In this document: positions 1-13,167 of the stretch, piece after piece
How the letters are laid out: every line of letters begins with the position of its first letter
Numbering within the stretch: position 1 is the stretch's first letter
DNA from: Chaetorhynchus papuensis
Lineage: Eukaryota > Chordata > Aves > Passeriformes > Rhipiduridae
Assembly: GCA_013396525.1 (NCBI GenBank)
Contig: VWYX01001165.1
Location: 67,465-131,464, forward strand
Reading direction: 5' to 3'
Length of the DNA stretch: 64,000 nt
Translations under genes and position numbers: made by a program
Notes under the pieces: model-generated
Seen by the model: only the letters and a program-made list of their open reading frames with translations
Database searches by the model: none
What the model was told of the DNA's origin: nothing

Positions 1-1416
1 GGAGCACAGAGCATTCCCTGCAAGCCCAGGGTGGAAATGCTGAATTTATCCCTTTTCCTTTCTCCTCCTGGGCTGCTGGATGTGATCTCTGATCTCCAGG
101 GCCATTGGACACCCAGCTCACATCCAGGTTCGGGGGTTGAGCTGTGCCAAGGAATATCTCAGATCCCACCAGCAGAAAAATTATTGGATGTCAGCAGTGA
201 GAAATCCTTAGGTAGCAAAGTTTATTTGCTGTGACACCGAATCCGAGTCATCCTCAGGATTCATCCAGAAAATTTTCCATGGGTTTGGCATGGAGGAATC
301 CATACAGAACACCTGGTGTGTTCCTGTTCTTACAGGACAGAATCCAACCCCCCAAATACTCCAGCAGTTCAGGGTTAGGGATTTTCCATCTCAGCATTCC
401 CTCATTTATTAAATGATATTTCCTTGGACCTGGTCCTGGTGGACTTGGCTCCATGGTGGCAGCTCCAAGCAGTGCTGGTGGCACTGGAACACCTCTTTTC
501 CTCACCTCTAGGGAGTACAGGACAGGGAATTCCAGGATATCAACACCACAAATTATGGCATCGCTTGGTATTTTGTGCGTTTCCAACACGCCCTCAGTTG
601 TGGCCTCTCCATTTTGCCCACTGGAAAAAGGCTCCTTTTAATCCTCTGGAGAGAGCTGGAAGGAAACATTTCCCTCAGCCATTCCCTGTCATGTGCAGTG
701 CCAAAAGGGAAGCGGGAGAAATAGAAGGAAGTTGCAATGATAATACCAAAATAATCCTGCCATATGTTAGAGCCATTACCCCCTTCTCCCTCCAGCCCCA
801 GATGTGCCGTGTTTGAAGAGAGATTCATGGTTACATAATGAATCAGGAGGGAAGGGATGTGAGCCACGAGGATGATGTAAGGAAAGGAGAAAAAAAATAA
901 GGAAAAAAAAAAAAAAGGAGAGGAGATTGTTGGAGTCTTTTGGAAGGGAAGGAGGAAGCCTCAGTGCAGGGTTTTGGAAGAATCCCATCAGTCAGATGAG
1001 GGGATTGCTGCGGCAGGGAGGAGGAGAATCAAGAGCGTGTGAAGCCATTGAGGAGAGGAGGGAGCAGCACGGCAGCGAATCAAAGAGCTGCTGGAAATCC
1101 AGATCGGCAAAGAAGGAATTTTCAGGCAGCCTCTTAAAAAACAACAAAATGCGGTTTTTAGTTGGATCACCAGGACGTGTGGAGTTCGAGCTGTAATCAG
1201 AGGGATTAGACAAAAATGGAGGGGGATCCAGTTGCTCCAAATGAAGAAGTCGGGAGAATTTGGCTGGGAGACCCTTCCCCAAATGGGATTTATGACTTAG
1301 GAGAAGGGAGATCTTTGGCTAAATCTCCTGAATGTTTCATTTCCTCCAAATCCTCCTAAACTTTCATTCAAGGGGCAAATATTGGCAAATGCCTGAGCGG
1401 AGGGAGCCACTGTAAC
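1..1416. other. Unique non-coding DNA
   Basis: No gene, recognisable transposon or structured RNA is visible. Open frames here are at most 130 codons, overlap each other on both strands and show no domain. An A-rich purine stretch lies at about 885-930. Confidence 0.6.
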
Positions 1417-1502
1417 ATTTTTCAATCCCATTTTTCAATCCCGTTTTTCAATCCCATTTTTCAATCCCATTTTTCAATCCCATTTTTCAATCTCATTTTT
1501 CT
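1417..1502. repeat. 13-bp tandem repeat, about 6.5 copies
   Basis: The unit atttttcaatccc recurs at 1417, 1430, 1443, 1456, 1469 and 1482, then decays. Copies differ by single bases (one has g for the first a, one has tctc at its end). This is a small minisatellite with no sign of function. Confidence 0.92.
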
Positions 1503-4460
1503 CCCCACTTCCAGCAAAGCTGTGGAACTATTTCTGAACGAGCAGAAAGCGAACACAAACCCTGCCCACAAGGAGGAAAATGAAACCCTCAGCTCAGCTT
1601 TAGGAGCAGCTCCGATGATCCCCTGTGTCTCTATTAGCAAAATTCGGGTTTTGAGTAGTGTGAAAATGCCTTCTCCCGGCGACAGGTGTCTTTGATTATT
1701 CCTGCAGCATTTCCAGCACTTCTCATCCCCAGCGTGGATATTTCCTCAGTGGGGGGCCCTGAGCCGTGAAAAGGAGCATAAATCTCTTGTTTTGGGGATG
1801 AAGAGCCCGCAGGAGAGGCTTTTGTTCTCCACAAAAAATCAGCCGAGGTGCAGAGCTCCAGCAGAAGCAAAGATATTCCAAAGGCCGGGCCGAGGGTGAG
1901 GGTGCAAGGGGAACCTCTTTGCCCGGCTTTTGGGGGCAGCTGAGCTGCACCTGCCTCTTTTGGGTCCCCCAGGAGCTGTTCCCGTGCCAGACACGGAGTT
2001 CCCTGTGCACTGGCCACGCACGTGCCCTGCTCCTGAGGATGCCAGGATGGATGGGCACGGCACCAGCTGGGGCTGCATCCAGAACTGGGCAACAAAGAGG
2101 GATTTGGCTCCCAGGAAGCTGCCTGGTCAACACTGGGCTTTGTGCCTCCTGAGGATGGAAAATCTCATCCTTTTGCCTCAACACAAGTCAGGGAGGGTTC
2201 AGGGAGGGAGGAGAAGCTGGAGGGAATGGGTTCCAACCCGATGCTGCAAGAGAGGAAACAGCAGAAACGAGGAGCGCTGAGGAAAAATTACAGATATTGA
2301 ACGGATTATTCAGTTTTTGGGGTTTGTTGTATTCCATATTGTAGGGCGATTGTCTCAACTCAGCCTAAACCCGGGCTCTTGAGTTGAAGTTATGCAGAAA
2401 GCAAAGCTGACACTGCTAAACATCCTCTGAAGGGCTCAGTAGGAGCCTGACTCAGGGCTCATTGCTATGGCAAGGAATTAAGAAACATGGGATGATTGGG
2501 TTACATTTTCCTGGAAGGAGCCCGGCTGGAGAACAACAGGGAGCAAAGGTATTACTGGAATAAGCAAAAAAAATAAAACCCCACCAAAAAAACCCCAATT
2601 ATTTTTACCACGGTAGAATATCTGTTCACAAATGATTATTCTCTTATCTGTGGCAGTGCTGGCTGCTCGAACAAACCCCTTCCTTAAGAGAAAGGACGAA
2701 TAAAAACAACAAAAAGGGACTTTTAAATTCATATTTCTTCTGTTTTCAGTGGCCAACATGAAACTCCCCCTCCCCAAGCACCAGACCTCCCCGACATCTC
2801 ATCAGCTGTGCAAGGAGATAAATCCTGGCGTCCAGCTCGAGTTTCCAGCCTTTTCCTACCCGTTCTGATATTGAAATCCATTCCCTGGCCACAAAACAGC
2901 CACGGGAGCTGTGGGAGCAGGATCCAGGAACTGGGTAATGAATCCAGGGATGACGGGGAAAGCAGCCAGGGGGAGGATGCTCTGCTGTGAACCAAACGTG
3001 CTCCGAGTGCTCCTTTTCCTCCTCCTCTTTGCTGAAAACCCCAGCAAAGTTGTGGCATCTCAGGATGAATTAATCTGGGATTAATTTGGGGGATGGAAAT
3101 CAGAGCAGAATCATTTCCTTTTGCAGGAAAGGGCAGGAGTTCTGCGTTTCCAGAACTGTCGTTTTTTTTAAGTCAGAAAAGAAGATGCCACAGTGTAAAA
3201 TAAGAGCAAAAAAGAGACTTTTTCTTTATGGAAAAGCCACCTCTCAGTGGTGAGAGAGTTTCAATGAGATTTCGAAAATCCCTGATTATTTTTAGTAGAA
3301 AATGATCTCCTCCACATCCATCTCCAGTGAAAGCCATGGGAAAAATCAATGCCTCAGGTTTGAAAGAGCAAGTCTATATAAAGAAATCGATTTATTCTTT
3401 TACCAGTCCAATTTGAATTGTGTCCTATATTCATTTTCTATCATGTATTTGATATCCAGCACCATATTTTGCCTCACTAACCACTCCTTCAGATGGATTT
3501 CAGTATTAAATGCAGTAATACCCTGCAAATAAACTCCTAAAAAGAGTTGAAGTCAGTAAAAATTTTTTTCAAAGTCCTTCAAAGGACTGTGGTTTAAAAC
3601 TGAATTCATGATACAGGGATGAATTATTACTGTTACAGCTATTTTACCTTTGTTAACTTGGTGATTTTCTCCTGCTGAACAATTCCAGCCCAGGATAAAC
3701 TCAAGAAATTACCAATTTCTTTTTCCAGTGGATGTCAAATCTTCTGGTTCTCTGCCCAAAAAGGATTCCAGGGAGTTCAGATGTGCTGCACAGCTCACGA
3801 ATGGCAATTGGAGGGCGGATCAAAAAGAACTTAATAAACCAAATTTTCAACTCAGAGGGTGAGAGCAGCAAAATCAAACTGAGGAGCCGACGAAACCACG
3901 GCAAATTTCAGAATTCTGACAAAATTAGGGAACGGATTTTAATGCCTAAAAGAGAATGGTTTTATAACTGGCTTTGGGAAGCTTGTATTCACGAGGCCAG
4001 TTCAGATTTCTCCCCAGTACTCTGCAGCCACCCGCTGCACTGGATTGTGTCCCACTGCTGGGTTGGATGCCTTGCTCAGCAAATTGCTGGGCCTCAGCCC
4101 AAAAAGGGGAAAAGTCCTGAAAGGAATATGAGGTGGGAAGGCGAGTGAAGTGAGACCTACAGCCCTCGAGTGCTGAGTGGGAACCAGCCTCGTTTGCTTC
4201 TCCAGGCACATTGTCTGGAAGGCTCTGAGAAGGCAAAACCAGGCCAGATTTTCCAGCTTGAGCTCTGATAATCACCAAACACCTGCTCCATCCACGTGGA
4301 AGGGAGCGCTGGACAAGGTCTGAGCACATCTGGTTTCACTCAGCGGCTCTGGAGGGTTTGACATCCTATAGGGTTTGACAGAGCAGAGAGTCCAGCGAGT
4401 CCTCCAGACAGACAGGCCCAGTTTGTTCCTTTGGACTGGATTTTACCTGGCTGGGCTGAT
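1503..4460. other. Unique non-coding DNA
   Basis: Nothing gene-like is visible. The largest open frames (153 codons, minus strand, 1.6-2.2 kb) lie in two overlapping frames of a GC-richer patch and carry no recognisable motif. Confidence 0.55.
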
Positions 4461-4625
4461 TAGTTTCATAAAACCCTAATTAGAACCAGCTCCTCGCGTC
4501 AAACGCAATGACATTAAGTGGAATGCAATGACACGAAGTTGAAAACGAGGTGAAATGTATTTACACTAGAGGGGTATCTAGAGAAAAGAATGGGTCTATA
4601 AAAGCTTCTCTCTGTGTCCGATTTT
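4461..4625. promoter_or_regulatory. Candidate non-coding regulatory block
   Basis: The block contains TAAT/ATTA cores (gattag, ctaattag). A 20-bp near-duplication (4502-4521 and 4522-4541, 16 of 20 identical) shares the core gcaatgaca. A TATA-like TATAAAAG lies at 4597-4604. No coding frame follows. Regulatory function is inferred from motif density only. Confidence 0.2.
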
Positions 4626-7597
4626 AAGTCAACTGAAGCTGACTGAAAGCATCAACTGCCTCTATCAATCTTCTCTCTCCACCAGAGCTGCTCTGGAACT
4701 GCAACGTGCCACAGGATGGACCTCGAGTTAGCAGAGCTGTTAGGGAAAAATGAGTTATTTCAGTGGGATACTCCAAGGCAATCACGGCAAATGTTCCTCA
4801 GGGTGGAATCTGCAGCGAGGGAAAATTGAAGGACAGTTTAAGGTTCTCGTCAGATGAAAATCTTGGTGTAAATTTGACAAAGAGCAGCCTTCAGGGAAGC
4901 AGGAGTCTGCCTGATTATCTGTCTGTCTTGCTCCTCAGGAGTCTCAGGAATGAAGGAGTTGCATGATCCTTTCTGGCTCGTCGTGATCCGCCCTCATTAT
5001 CCTTTTTCTGCCCCAAACCACAGCAAGAAATTAACCTGAATATTGGCAGGACATCCCCTATTCTTCCCTCAAACCCAAGTAAAATATCCCCATCCCTTTA
5101 TTCACCAACACACGCATTTGATGGCGTTTTCTTTTCCTATTTGTAGAGCTACTCGAGGATATTGGTTCTTCCATTTAACCACAGGGGCCCTGGAACAATC
5201 TTTAATGCATTTAGGATGTGGTCGTATTTTAGGATGTTTTAGAGGATAAAATCACGCTTGAGGCCTATTTAAGCCCTTGAAAAAGTGCAGTGGACCCTGT
5301 TGGAGGGGCTGCCAATCCCATAAGTGTCCCCCCTGCTGGCCCTGGGGCTGGGAGGGTTGGGGCAGGGCTGGGAGGATTATTCTGCTGTGAGTTCACCTGT
5401 TTACCCAGGCTGTTATTTATTGGAGATCAAATTGACTGAAAATCACTCCCGACAGAGAGCTGGCAAGGGATGACATTATGAGGAGAGCAGAGCTGGGGCT
5501 TTAGAGCCTCAGTTATCTGTGATTTAGGGATCATTAGGATCTCTTTAAAATTCTTGCAGCCGGCCAAAAAAACTAAAATTAAAGGCCTGCTGTGCCTTAC
5601 ATTAAACAATTTGGGAATAGACAAGAGACACCGTTCTGCTGGGTTAAACCTTTTGTTTGACATCTTGAAATTCCTTTAATCTTTTGGAGCTTGATTTTGC
5701 CAGTTTGAGTGCATGAGGGGAAATATTCCCGTGAGGAACTTCTCTACGATTTTTATCACTGTATTTATTCTTATTTTGTCCTTCAACTGGAGACCAGATT
5801 ATAACTGAGGAAACTGGCACGTATCCCATGCCCCCAAATCTGGGTGTCTGACCCAGTTCTGTGGACAAAGGGAGACCCCAAGGGCTGAATTTTGGACTTG
5901 AAAGGCATCAGATTGAATGAAAACACCTTTGCTGGTTTGAGTGCAGTTGATTTTTCGTGTGGTTGCAAGCAGGACACTTTCAACTGCCTTTTCTTGTTCG
6001 TGGGGAGGTTTTACAGATATTTAGGAGTGAAAGGAGCAGGTTGAATCCTGTGAAAGCAGGCTCTAGGTCCATTTTCAACAATTTCCAAGTTGGTGTGGGC
6101 AAGAAATCTCTTCAGAGCACAGTTTGGTGCTCTTGGAGGGCAGCAGGAACAGGGAAAGCAGGAGCTCCACCGGAGAAAAGCCCCGCTCCTGTTAAGCAAA
6201 GCCCCTCGGTTTCAGGGAGCAGTTGGGATTAGCCAAACCTGAGATCCACCAGGTTGATTTTCCCACCAGATTGATTTTCTTCCTCCTTTTGCTTTGTTTT
6301 ATTCGAGCAGAGCCTTTCTTCCCCTGCTGTTTATCCCCTCGGACAACTCCAGGAAAAAGCCCACTTGCACCCCTCCACCTTTCTCCTCTCCGACTGACAA
6401 TTCCCTTCCTCAGCCTCCAGGCATGGCTTTTTTTTGGGAGTGCCTTATTTAGACCACATGAGCCGGCATTCCGAGCTTTCCAGTAGCCTCCCAGCCCCAC
6501 GGAGGATTTATTTACATTGCATAAAATTAGAGGAAATGAAGGGGGGATGTGTTTGAACGGAGAGCGACAACCTCATTCCGCTTGTTATAAACTCCCCTCA
6601 TGGAAGGATTTCAGTCAATGTCAGCTTGGGGCAGGGAGGGGAACAGATTCCACTCCTGGGCATTTCCAGGATAATGGGGAATGATGCCTGGCAATAAAAC
6701 ACACTCAGCAAGTCTCTAAACAAAATTATTTGGTGGATTTCAAGTGATTTTTGCCATTCCGTGCCATGAATCCAGGCTGAGTTGTTGGCTTCGTGTCTCA
6801 CCAAAGGATATCCCACAGAGGAGGCCTTTGGGGTGAAGAAAAGGAAGAATTTCTTATTAAATGAAAGATGTTCTATGTTTAAAAAGGTGTTTGTACATGG
6901 GGGAAAGAGGAAATGTTCTACTGAGAGTGATACAGATGAGGGTCCATAAATGAAACATTTTTACAAATTACAAAATTATTAAATTCCATTTATTTGGTTG
7001 TTTGTACAAATTACAAATTATTAAAGTCAATTAAATTTTGTTTGCATTGGTACCTGCACTCATTCTCTGAGTGCAGAAAATTCATCAGTTCAGGATTTTC
7101 TGAGTCTGTATTTCAATGCCTTTCTGGCTTCACTCTGCATGCCAAAGGTAAATGCAAATGGAATAACCACAAAAGGAAGTTGATCAGATCCAGGTCTGTG
7201 TTGTGGAAAAGAATCCCAAAAATTTAGGATTAAATCAGTTAATTACCAAAAAAAAAAAAATAGTTAAAACATAATAGTGTGAAGAAGTTTTTTCCAGAGT
7301 GAATAATTGCAGACTCCAAGATGGGTCTGGGTAGGGAACCCAGAAAGGAAAAAAACATGGAATAAACTCCAGACACCCATAGCAGCATTAATGGAGAGGT
7401 TTTATTCCTGGGACAGAACAGTGACAAATTCCTCTTTGAACCAACTCTGCTTTTAAGGATAATTTGCAAACACAATCAGAAAAAATAGTCCAGAGCACTG
7501 AACAGTTTGGATCAAATTATTACAGGCAACAATAATAATTGTGTTAAATTTCTCCAGTGTTAAATTTCCATAAATATAAATATGGAATTCTCTCTCA
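4626..7597. other. Unique non-coding DNA
   Basis: No gene or recognised repeat is visible. Base composition is ordinary and turns AT-rich after 6.85 kb. A run of 13 A lies near 7248-7260. Open frames stay below about 105 codons. Confidence 0.55.
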
Positions 7598-7680
7598 CAT
7601 ATATATATATGAGTTATATATACAACTCTCTCATATATTTATTTTAATCTCTATGTATGAACTGAGTCAAATATATATAA
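7598..7680. repeat. AT-rich microsatellite
   Basis: Short runs of alternating TA (atatatatat, tatatata) are interrupted by tctctc and gagt. The tract is an imperfect dinucleotide repeat. Confidence 0.75.
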
Positions 7681-8401
7681 GAAAAACAAAAAAAGGAGGA
7701 ATGGCTCTTCTCCCCCTTTTGGACATCCAGCTGGAATTCCCTTCAAATCACCTATTTTTTCAAAAGCAGATGCTCCAAATTTTCTAAAATCAGACTTTTC
7801 TAACTATGTTGAAACACATCGAAATCACGACTCTTTCCTCTTTCTCTCTTCAAACCAAAAAACTTCAGAATATCCCATGGATTTATAAACCCATTGGAAG
7901 GGCAGCCATGGAGGCTGCAGAAAACAGTTCAAAATGGGATGGAAGGAGAGAGTGAAAATATTCAAAACTAATATCAGCTTACAGAAAAACATTAAAAAAA
8001 TAAAGAAAATAACCTTTCTTGTCCAGGGGTAGATAAAGACAGAGCCAGCTTTGGTTTCCTGGCAATACTTGAGAGGGAAAAGGGAGAGAAGTCCCAAACC
8101 GCAGATGATCAACAAGGACGGGGACTCTGAAAAGGACTTATTTATTTGTAAACCCTCTACAGAAGCAAAACGCGCGTTCTGCTAATGACTGGGAATTTGA
8201 ACAGCGTTTTTTTTTGGAAAAAATAAAACAAATAAATATCCCTGTGCACCTTCAAGGCCGCTCTCATCAGCATGAACCGCTACTCAGTAGCTCGAGCAAT
8301 ACCTCGCATTCAAGGTCAAGCCAAAACCTCCGTGAAAACAAACAACTTCTCATCAGCCTTTCCAGCAGGAGCAGCTGAGAACAACAGATCAGAGGCGCAG
8401 G
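7681..8401. other. Unique non-coding DNA
   Basis: No coding or repeat signal is visible apart from short A runs. The segment is AT-rich until about 8.2 kb. Confidence 0.5.
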
Positions 8402-8475
8402 AAAAACATCGGAAAATTGGGGGAAAACATTGGAAAACTGGGGGAAAAACATCGGAAAATTGGGGGAAAAACGTC
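8402..8475. repeat. 22-bp tandem repeat, about 3.4 copies
   Basis: Units at 8402-8423, 8424-8444 and 8445-8466, plus a partial copy, share aaaaacatcggaaaattggg. The middle copy has lost one base. In one frame the repeat reads as a low-complexity Asn/Gly/Lys string, which I take as incidental. Confidence 0.88.
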
Positions 8476-8639
8476 AGCACAAATATTCGGCCTCCGCGAG
8501 ACGCCGCTCGCTGGCTTTTCCTGAAACGCAATTTCACCTTTTCCTCGGGGATCCTTTGGAGGCTGCAGCTCTCCGGGGCTGGAGGCAGGAAGCCTCAGGA
8601 AGTGGCTGGGAGCCTGTGGTGATGTAACTGTCACATTGC

Positions 8640-8790
8640 CCCAGGCCTGGCTCTGTTGATATTAGCCCGGGCTAATCACCGCGCTAATTGGGCGGCCACG
8701 ACGCGGAGCAGCTCGGCTTTCACTTCAACTGCTCACCCAAATGAGGTTTGACTCAAATGTAATACTTTATATCAACACACGGGATGGCTG
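8640..8790. promoter_or_regulatory. Candidate homeodomain-type regulatory block
   Basis: A perfect 16-bp palindrome, ATTAGCCCGGGCTAAT, lies at 8661-8676. A further CTAATT site follows within 15 bp. The surroundings combine CpG-rich and AT-rich pieces. TAAT cores are the standard homeodomain contact. Binding and enhancer activity are inferences. Confidence 0.25.
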
Positions 8791-9317
8791 TAAAAATAAT
8801 TCCACATGTGCTGGTGCCTCTTTTTAATAAGTGTCTTCCTCAATTTTCCCTGCTGGATGAGGCACTCGAACGTACACGTAATTAAGGTTATTTAAGGGAT
8901 ATCAATTGAAAAATGCACCCGCAGGAGGCTGAACATGACTGATGGAGCTCCCAGTGCAGCTCCCAAAAGTCAGCTGCCAGAATTTCCTGCAGCACTTCTA
9001 CAATTTGATCTTCCCCACATTGCCCCGGACAGGAATAACCTGGAAATCTCTTGGTTTGCTCTTTCTGACGTCGTTCGCCTCGGCACAAAATGGGTTTCGA
9101 ATGGGAGGTTTACGGTTTGGTAGCAATTTCAGTGGGAATCATAGGGGATAAAAAAAGCAAGAAACACAGAAAAGCAGAGCTGGGCTCATTTTGTGCGGCT
9201 GGTGGAGAGCCAGGCAGCACCTCTCTGCTCAGAACTGAACTTCAGAGCCCCAGGACAAAAGTGTGCCCAAAACAAGATGGAAAGACACTGGGAGGGGATC
9301 TACTGCAGTACAACTTT
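8791..9317. other. Unique non-coding DNA
   Basis: Nothing supportable is visible. Short overlapping open frames are all under 85 codons. Confidence 0.5.
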
Positions 9318-9626
9318 CATGGATTCATGGAGCATTTTGGGTTGGAAGTGGCCTTTAAAGGCCACCTAGGCCAATCCCAAGAGCATCTTCCACTAGACCA
9401 GGATGCTCCATCCACCCTGACCTTGAACATTCCCAGGGATGGGGCAGCCACCCCCTCTCTGAGCACCCTGTGCCTGTGCTTTACCACCCCCATTTTAAAA
9501 TATTCTCCCTTAGATCCAGTCTAAATCTATCCCAATTTAGTTTAAAACCATTCCTCCGTGTCTTAGGCCCTGCTAAAATTTTCCCTCGCCTTTAATAGAA
9601 ACCCCCTTTAAGAACAGAAATGCCAC
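9318..9626 (-). mobile_element. CR1 LINE, 5'-truncated 3' end
   Basis: In plus-strand order this starts with the reverse of the CR1 terminal octamer repeat (catggattcatgg). It continues through gggttggaagtgg, 'ccactagaccaggatgctcc', 'ccttgaacattcccagggat' and 'agtttaaaaccattcctccg' to the 'ccccctttaag' segment. It is the longest CR1 remnant in the window and contains no reverse-transcriptase sequence. CR1 copies are normally truncated at the 5' end like this. Confidence 0.93.
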
Positions 9627-12239
9627 AGTGAGTTTTCCGTGGAGTTTGTTTTTTGTAGTCATCTTCATGCTCCGTCAGATTTTCCCAGTGTTCCTAAAAG
9701 GAGAGGTGTTCCTAGCACAGGAGATAACACATAAAAACATTAATTTAATGCCTAATTACCCCGGGGGTGCTGTGAGGCTGCACCACCCTGTGCTCTGAGA
9801 TGTCACAGAACATGGAACACTGGAATTCCAGCATTCCATGGACAGATGATGGAATCGTCCTCCTCATGGAGAGGCAGCAATTTTATGGCAGTGGATGTTT
9901 CCCTGTGTTTCTACTCCAGAGCTTTAATCTCAGCAGGGCTCTGTCCACCAGGGAGCCTGTAGATGGTTTGATAATGAAGAAAATCCAATGTGTGCTTTGT
10001 CCGGGATCAAAAAAACCTATAAAAATTCCCAAATCCGGTGATAAAGAAATGGTCTCGGGGTGGATCAGTTAACATTTGTATCGAGGGCAGCACAGAGCAA
10101 TGCACAGAGCACTGGAAAAGGAGATTTGGGTACCAAGAAAGAAAAGAGCAGCCCCCTTCTCCTTCAAAAACACACACACACCTGGAGATGTTAAGCAGTG
10201 CACAGCAGAGCTTGCTAACAACCTTCTCAAAAGCCTTTTTTCGGGTTCAAAACCTAGGAATTATTCGTAAAATATTTTTGCTTTTCCTTGCTTCACCTTC
10301 TCCACCTCCAAGGCGGCCGATTTTTAATGGAAGGCAAATTCATGGCGTTTTGCAGATGAATTTTGGCTCTGCCCTCCGTGGTTCTGTGGGGTTTTACACC
10401 CCGATCTTAGGCCAGGCTTTTCTTGGTGGGCAGAACATCTGAGCTGGACCTGAGCAAACGTCTCAGGACGGAGTGAAGTCCCCCCTGCCACGTTCCTGTC
10501 TCACTGCAGCTCCCTCTGCATCCAAGCGCTTCCCTTCTCTGCAAAGCTGTCATAAAAATCATTAGGAGCCCCGAACAGATGTGACCTTAAAGAGCAACTT
10601 GATGGAGGGGGGAAAAAGAAAAAGAAGAGGTGGGGAATATAAAATAGCCCGTGGTGAAAATAACAGCGGGAAAACATTATAAAATCTGAGCCAGAGCTGG
10701 CTGCCGTCCTCCTGCTTATTGCTTTCTCTTTCAAGGGCCTGTCCTTGAGATTTTTGGGGCTGATTTTGGGAAGGGAGTTTTAGCACTCATCCATTCTAAT
10801 GAAGCAGAGCTGCTGCACGGAGCTGTGATAACCCAGGGCTCCAAAAACATCCGTGGGTTTAAACAGAGGTGTCAAGGAAATCTCATCCTTCCTGATTTTT
10901 GCTGTGGTGTGATCACAGCGCCCCGGCTGCTCGTGAAGGGGTTGTTTTTGATGTCAAAGGCTCTGCAAACTCCTGGCACGGGAGTTTGGGTTTATTTAGA
11001 AATAATCTAAATAAAAAAGCAACAAAGAGTTGCTCGGTGTAGCCCTGTAGTGAGGCTGGAGCTCAGAGACCCAGCTCAGCCCCCTGGGCCAAGCACCCCC
11101 AGCTTCCGTGGCACTCAGGAGAACCTCAGGACACGGAGAGAGAGCAGGATTTTGGAAAAGAGCCATGGAATGGTTAAAATATGAACCACAAGAGGAGCAA
11201 ATTTAAACTGCAGCAGGATTTGGAAATCGCCAGCACCTCTTCCCCACTCCCAGGGCACCAAGGAAAGCTGGGGTTCCACCTCAGCTGGGATGTTTGGATT
11301 CAGTGAATTAGGTTGGATTAGGCTCAGAAATAATCTTTTGGATAGGAGAACAAATTCTCCAGCGTGTCTGGTAAGGTCTGGATGCAGACAGGGCTGTCCT
11401 AAATTGGCCAGAACTTCAGCGAGGTGTTGGAAATGAAATAAGAAATCTGCTGGGCCTGCTGCGCCGGGCAGAGCTCAAGCTCCAAACTGAGCTCACTGTT
11501 TTCCTTACAAGGCATTAATAACATTGTTTTGCAGTCGATGCGATATTTAGATCAATGCAGTGGAGAAAAAAAGGGTTTGAAAGTCTCAAGTTTTGGGAAG
11601 TCTTTTGAAAGGAGATGATGCTCGGTCAGTGAGGCACGTGCCAGACATGGGGGGGACACAACAAACACCTTGGGCTTGTTCTAAACAGCAAAGCAGAGGA
11701 GAGAATTGATACTCTGAATTTTGGAACCCATCAGCAGAATTTGCGCTTTATCCCAGGCTGGCAACAGGTTTTTCAGAGCCTTTTCATTCTCTTCCCCCAG
11801 CCTGGCTCTGGGGCTGCCTTTTGCCCTGGAAGCCTGGTTTGCCAAAGCCGTTTTCTGCAGGATTTTTGACTTTGAATTGTCCTCTCCAGCTCCCTGGGAG
11901 CTGCAATTCCGAGGAGCTGTGCACGAGGAGGGTCTGACACTGCCCCACATTTATCACTGCAAAAATCTTCCTCTCCTCCACAGATCCGACAATTCCTGTC
12001 TGGTGAGATCTGCAGATGTCGGAGAAATCCTCTCCTCTTTTAGCACCACTGTGGATCAGTCCTGTCTGGTCGGTTGCCTTTTCTCCCCTTATTCCACCAC
12101 CCGACACAACTCCCCTTTCCCAACAGCCCTTTTCCCAGTTCTTTATCAGATTTCCCTGCTCCTGCTGATGCTGGAATTAGAACTGGACTGAAACCCCAGT
12201 GCGGGGAGCCAGGCTGCCCCTGCAGCCGGAGGTTTTGGC
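9627..12239. other. Unique non-coding DNA with one small shared repeat
   Basis: No gene is recognised. A 37-bp piece at 11093-11129 recurs at 14799-14835 with one mismatch. An open frame of 156 codons at 11721-12191 (plus strand) has no recognisable domain and is overlapped by minus-strand frames. Confidence 0.5.
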
Positions 12240-12950
12240 ACCTCAGCTCCGCTTTGCACGGCGAGAAGAGCCCGGACCCAGCCTGAAAGCAGCGCTTTGT
12301 GTCAGGGCTCTGCCGCACGTGGATCCAGCGGGACCAAATTTGGGGTTAAACCGAGCATCCAGTGGATCCATCAGGATCTGCCTCGGCTCTGAAACCGAGC
12401 TGAATTCAGCCCCCGCTTATCTGATGCATATTGAGCACCAAGCAAAACCTCCCGCAGGATCTGAACCCCCTCCTGCCCGCTCAGGACTTTCCCGGAGCAG
12501 CAGGATTCATTCCCGGTCCCCGGGGAATCCTTCCCGACGATTTCATGTGCAAGTGAGCGAGCCCTGCCCGGCCCGGGGTAACTCAGCCACGGAGCCCGGG
12601 CAGGGTTTCCAGCCCGGCAGGGAACTTCCCTGTGTCAGGAGGGAGCAGGGGGGGCTGTGTTGTTGTACCACCAGCGCTGGGGGAATATTGGTTTGTTTTT
12701 GGAAGCGATGGCTAAAGCAGATGTTGGGGGCGAGCTGGCGTTTCGGAGCCTGCGGCAGGGCAGGAATTATCCCGCAGGATGAAAAGTGACCTCCAGGCAG
12801 CACTGGTGCCTTTAATCCGGAGCTTTGTGCGCTGCTATCGGCTCCTGATCAGTTTTAAATCCCCTCCCTCCCACTCAGCCTTTCCCTTTCCCCGGAAAGC
12901 TCGGCTTAAGAGGGCTCGGTGCCTCCGTCCCGAGGAGCTCCATCACCTCC
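12240..12950. promoter_or_regulatory. CpG-rich block, CpG-island-like
   Basis: By hand count there are about 43 CpG in 710 bp. G+C is a little under 60%, giving an observed/expected ratio near 0.7, well above the CpG-depleted surroundings. The 196-codon open frame at 12199-12789 overlaps it and probably reflects scarcity of stop codons in GC-rich DNA: it is rich in Pro, Arg, Ser and Gly and shows no domain. It may be an unmethylated regulatory region or an orphan promoter. Confidence 0.4.
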
Positions 12951-13167
12951 AGCTTCCCCCTCTGGCTGCAGAAACACCAAAGAGAAACTTGCGGCAACTT
13001 TGCCGTCCTGTAAAACCCCTAAATCCATGCTTAAAACCCCCCAGCACGTTGTCTCAGACTCAGATTTTAGTACTGAGCTTGCCAAATCCCCAAGTCAATT
13101 TTTTAAGTCGGCATCTCCAGCGAGGATAAATCTTCCCCTGCCCATCCTTGAAATACCTGAACCTGGA

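Noticed and set aside
4597..4604. TATA box
   Set aside because: No coding or splice signal follows within a sensible distance. Noted only as part of a weak regulatory block.
12199..12789. 196-codon open frame, plus strand
   Set aside because: It lies in CpG-rich DNA where stop codons are scarce, has a Pro/Arg/Ser-rich composition with no domain, and no promoter or splice context.
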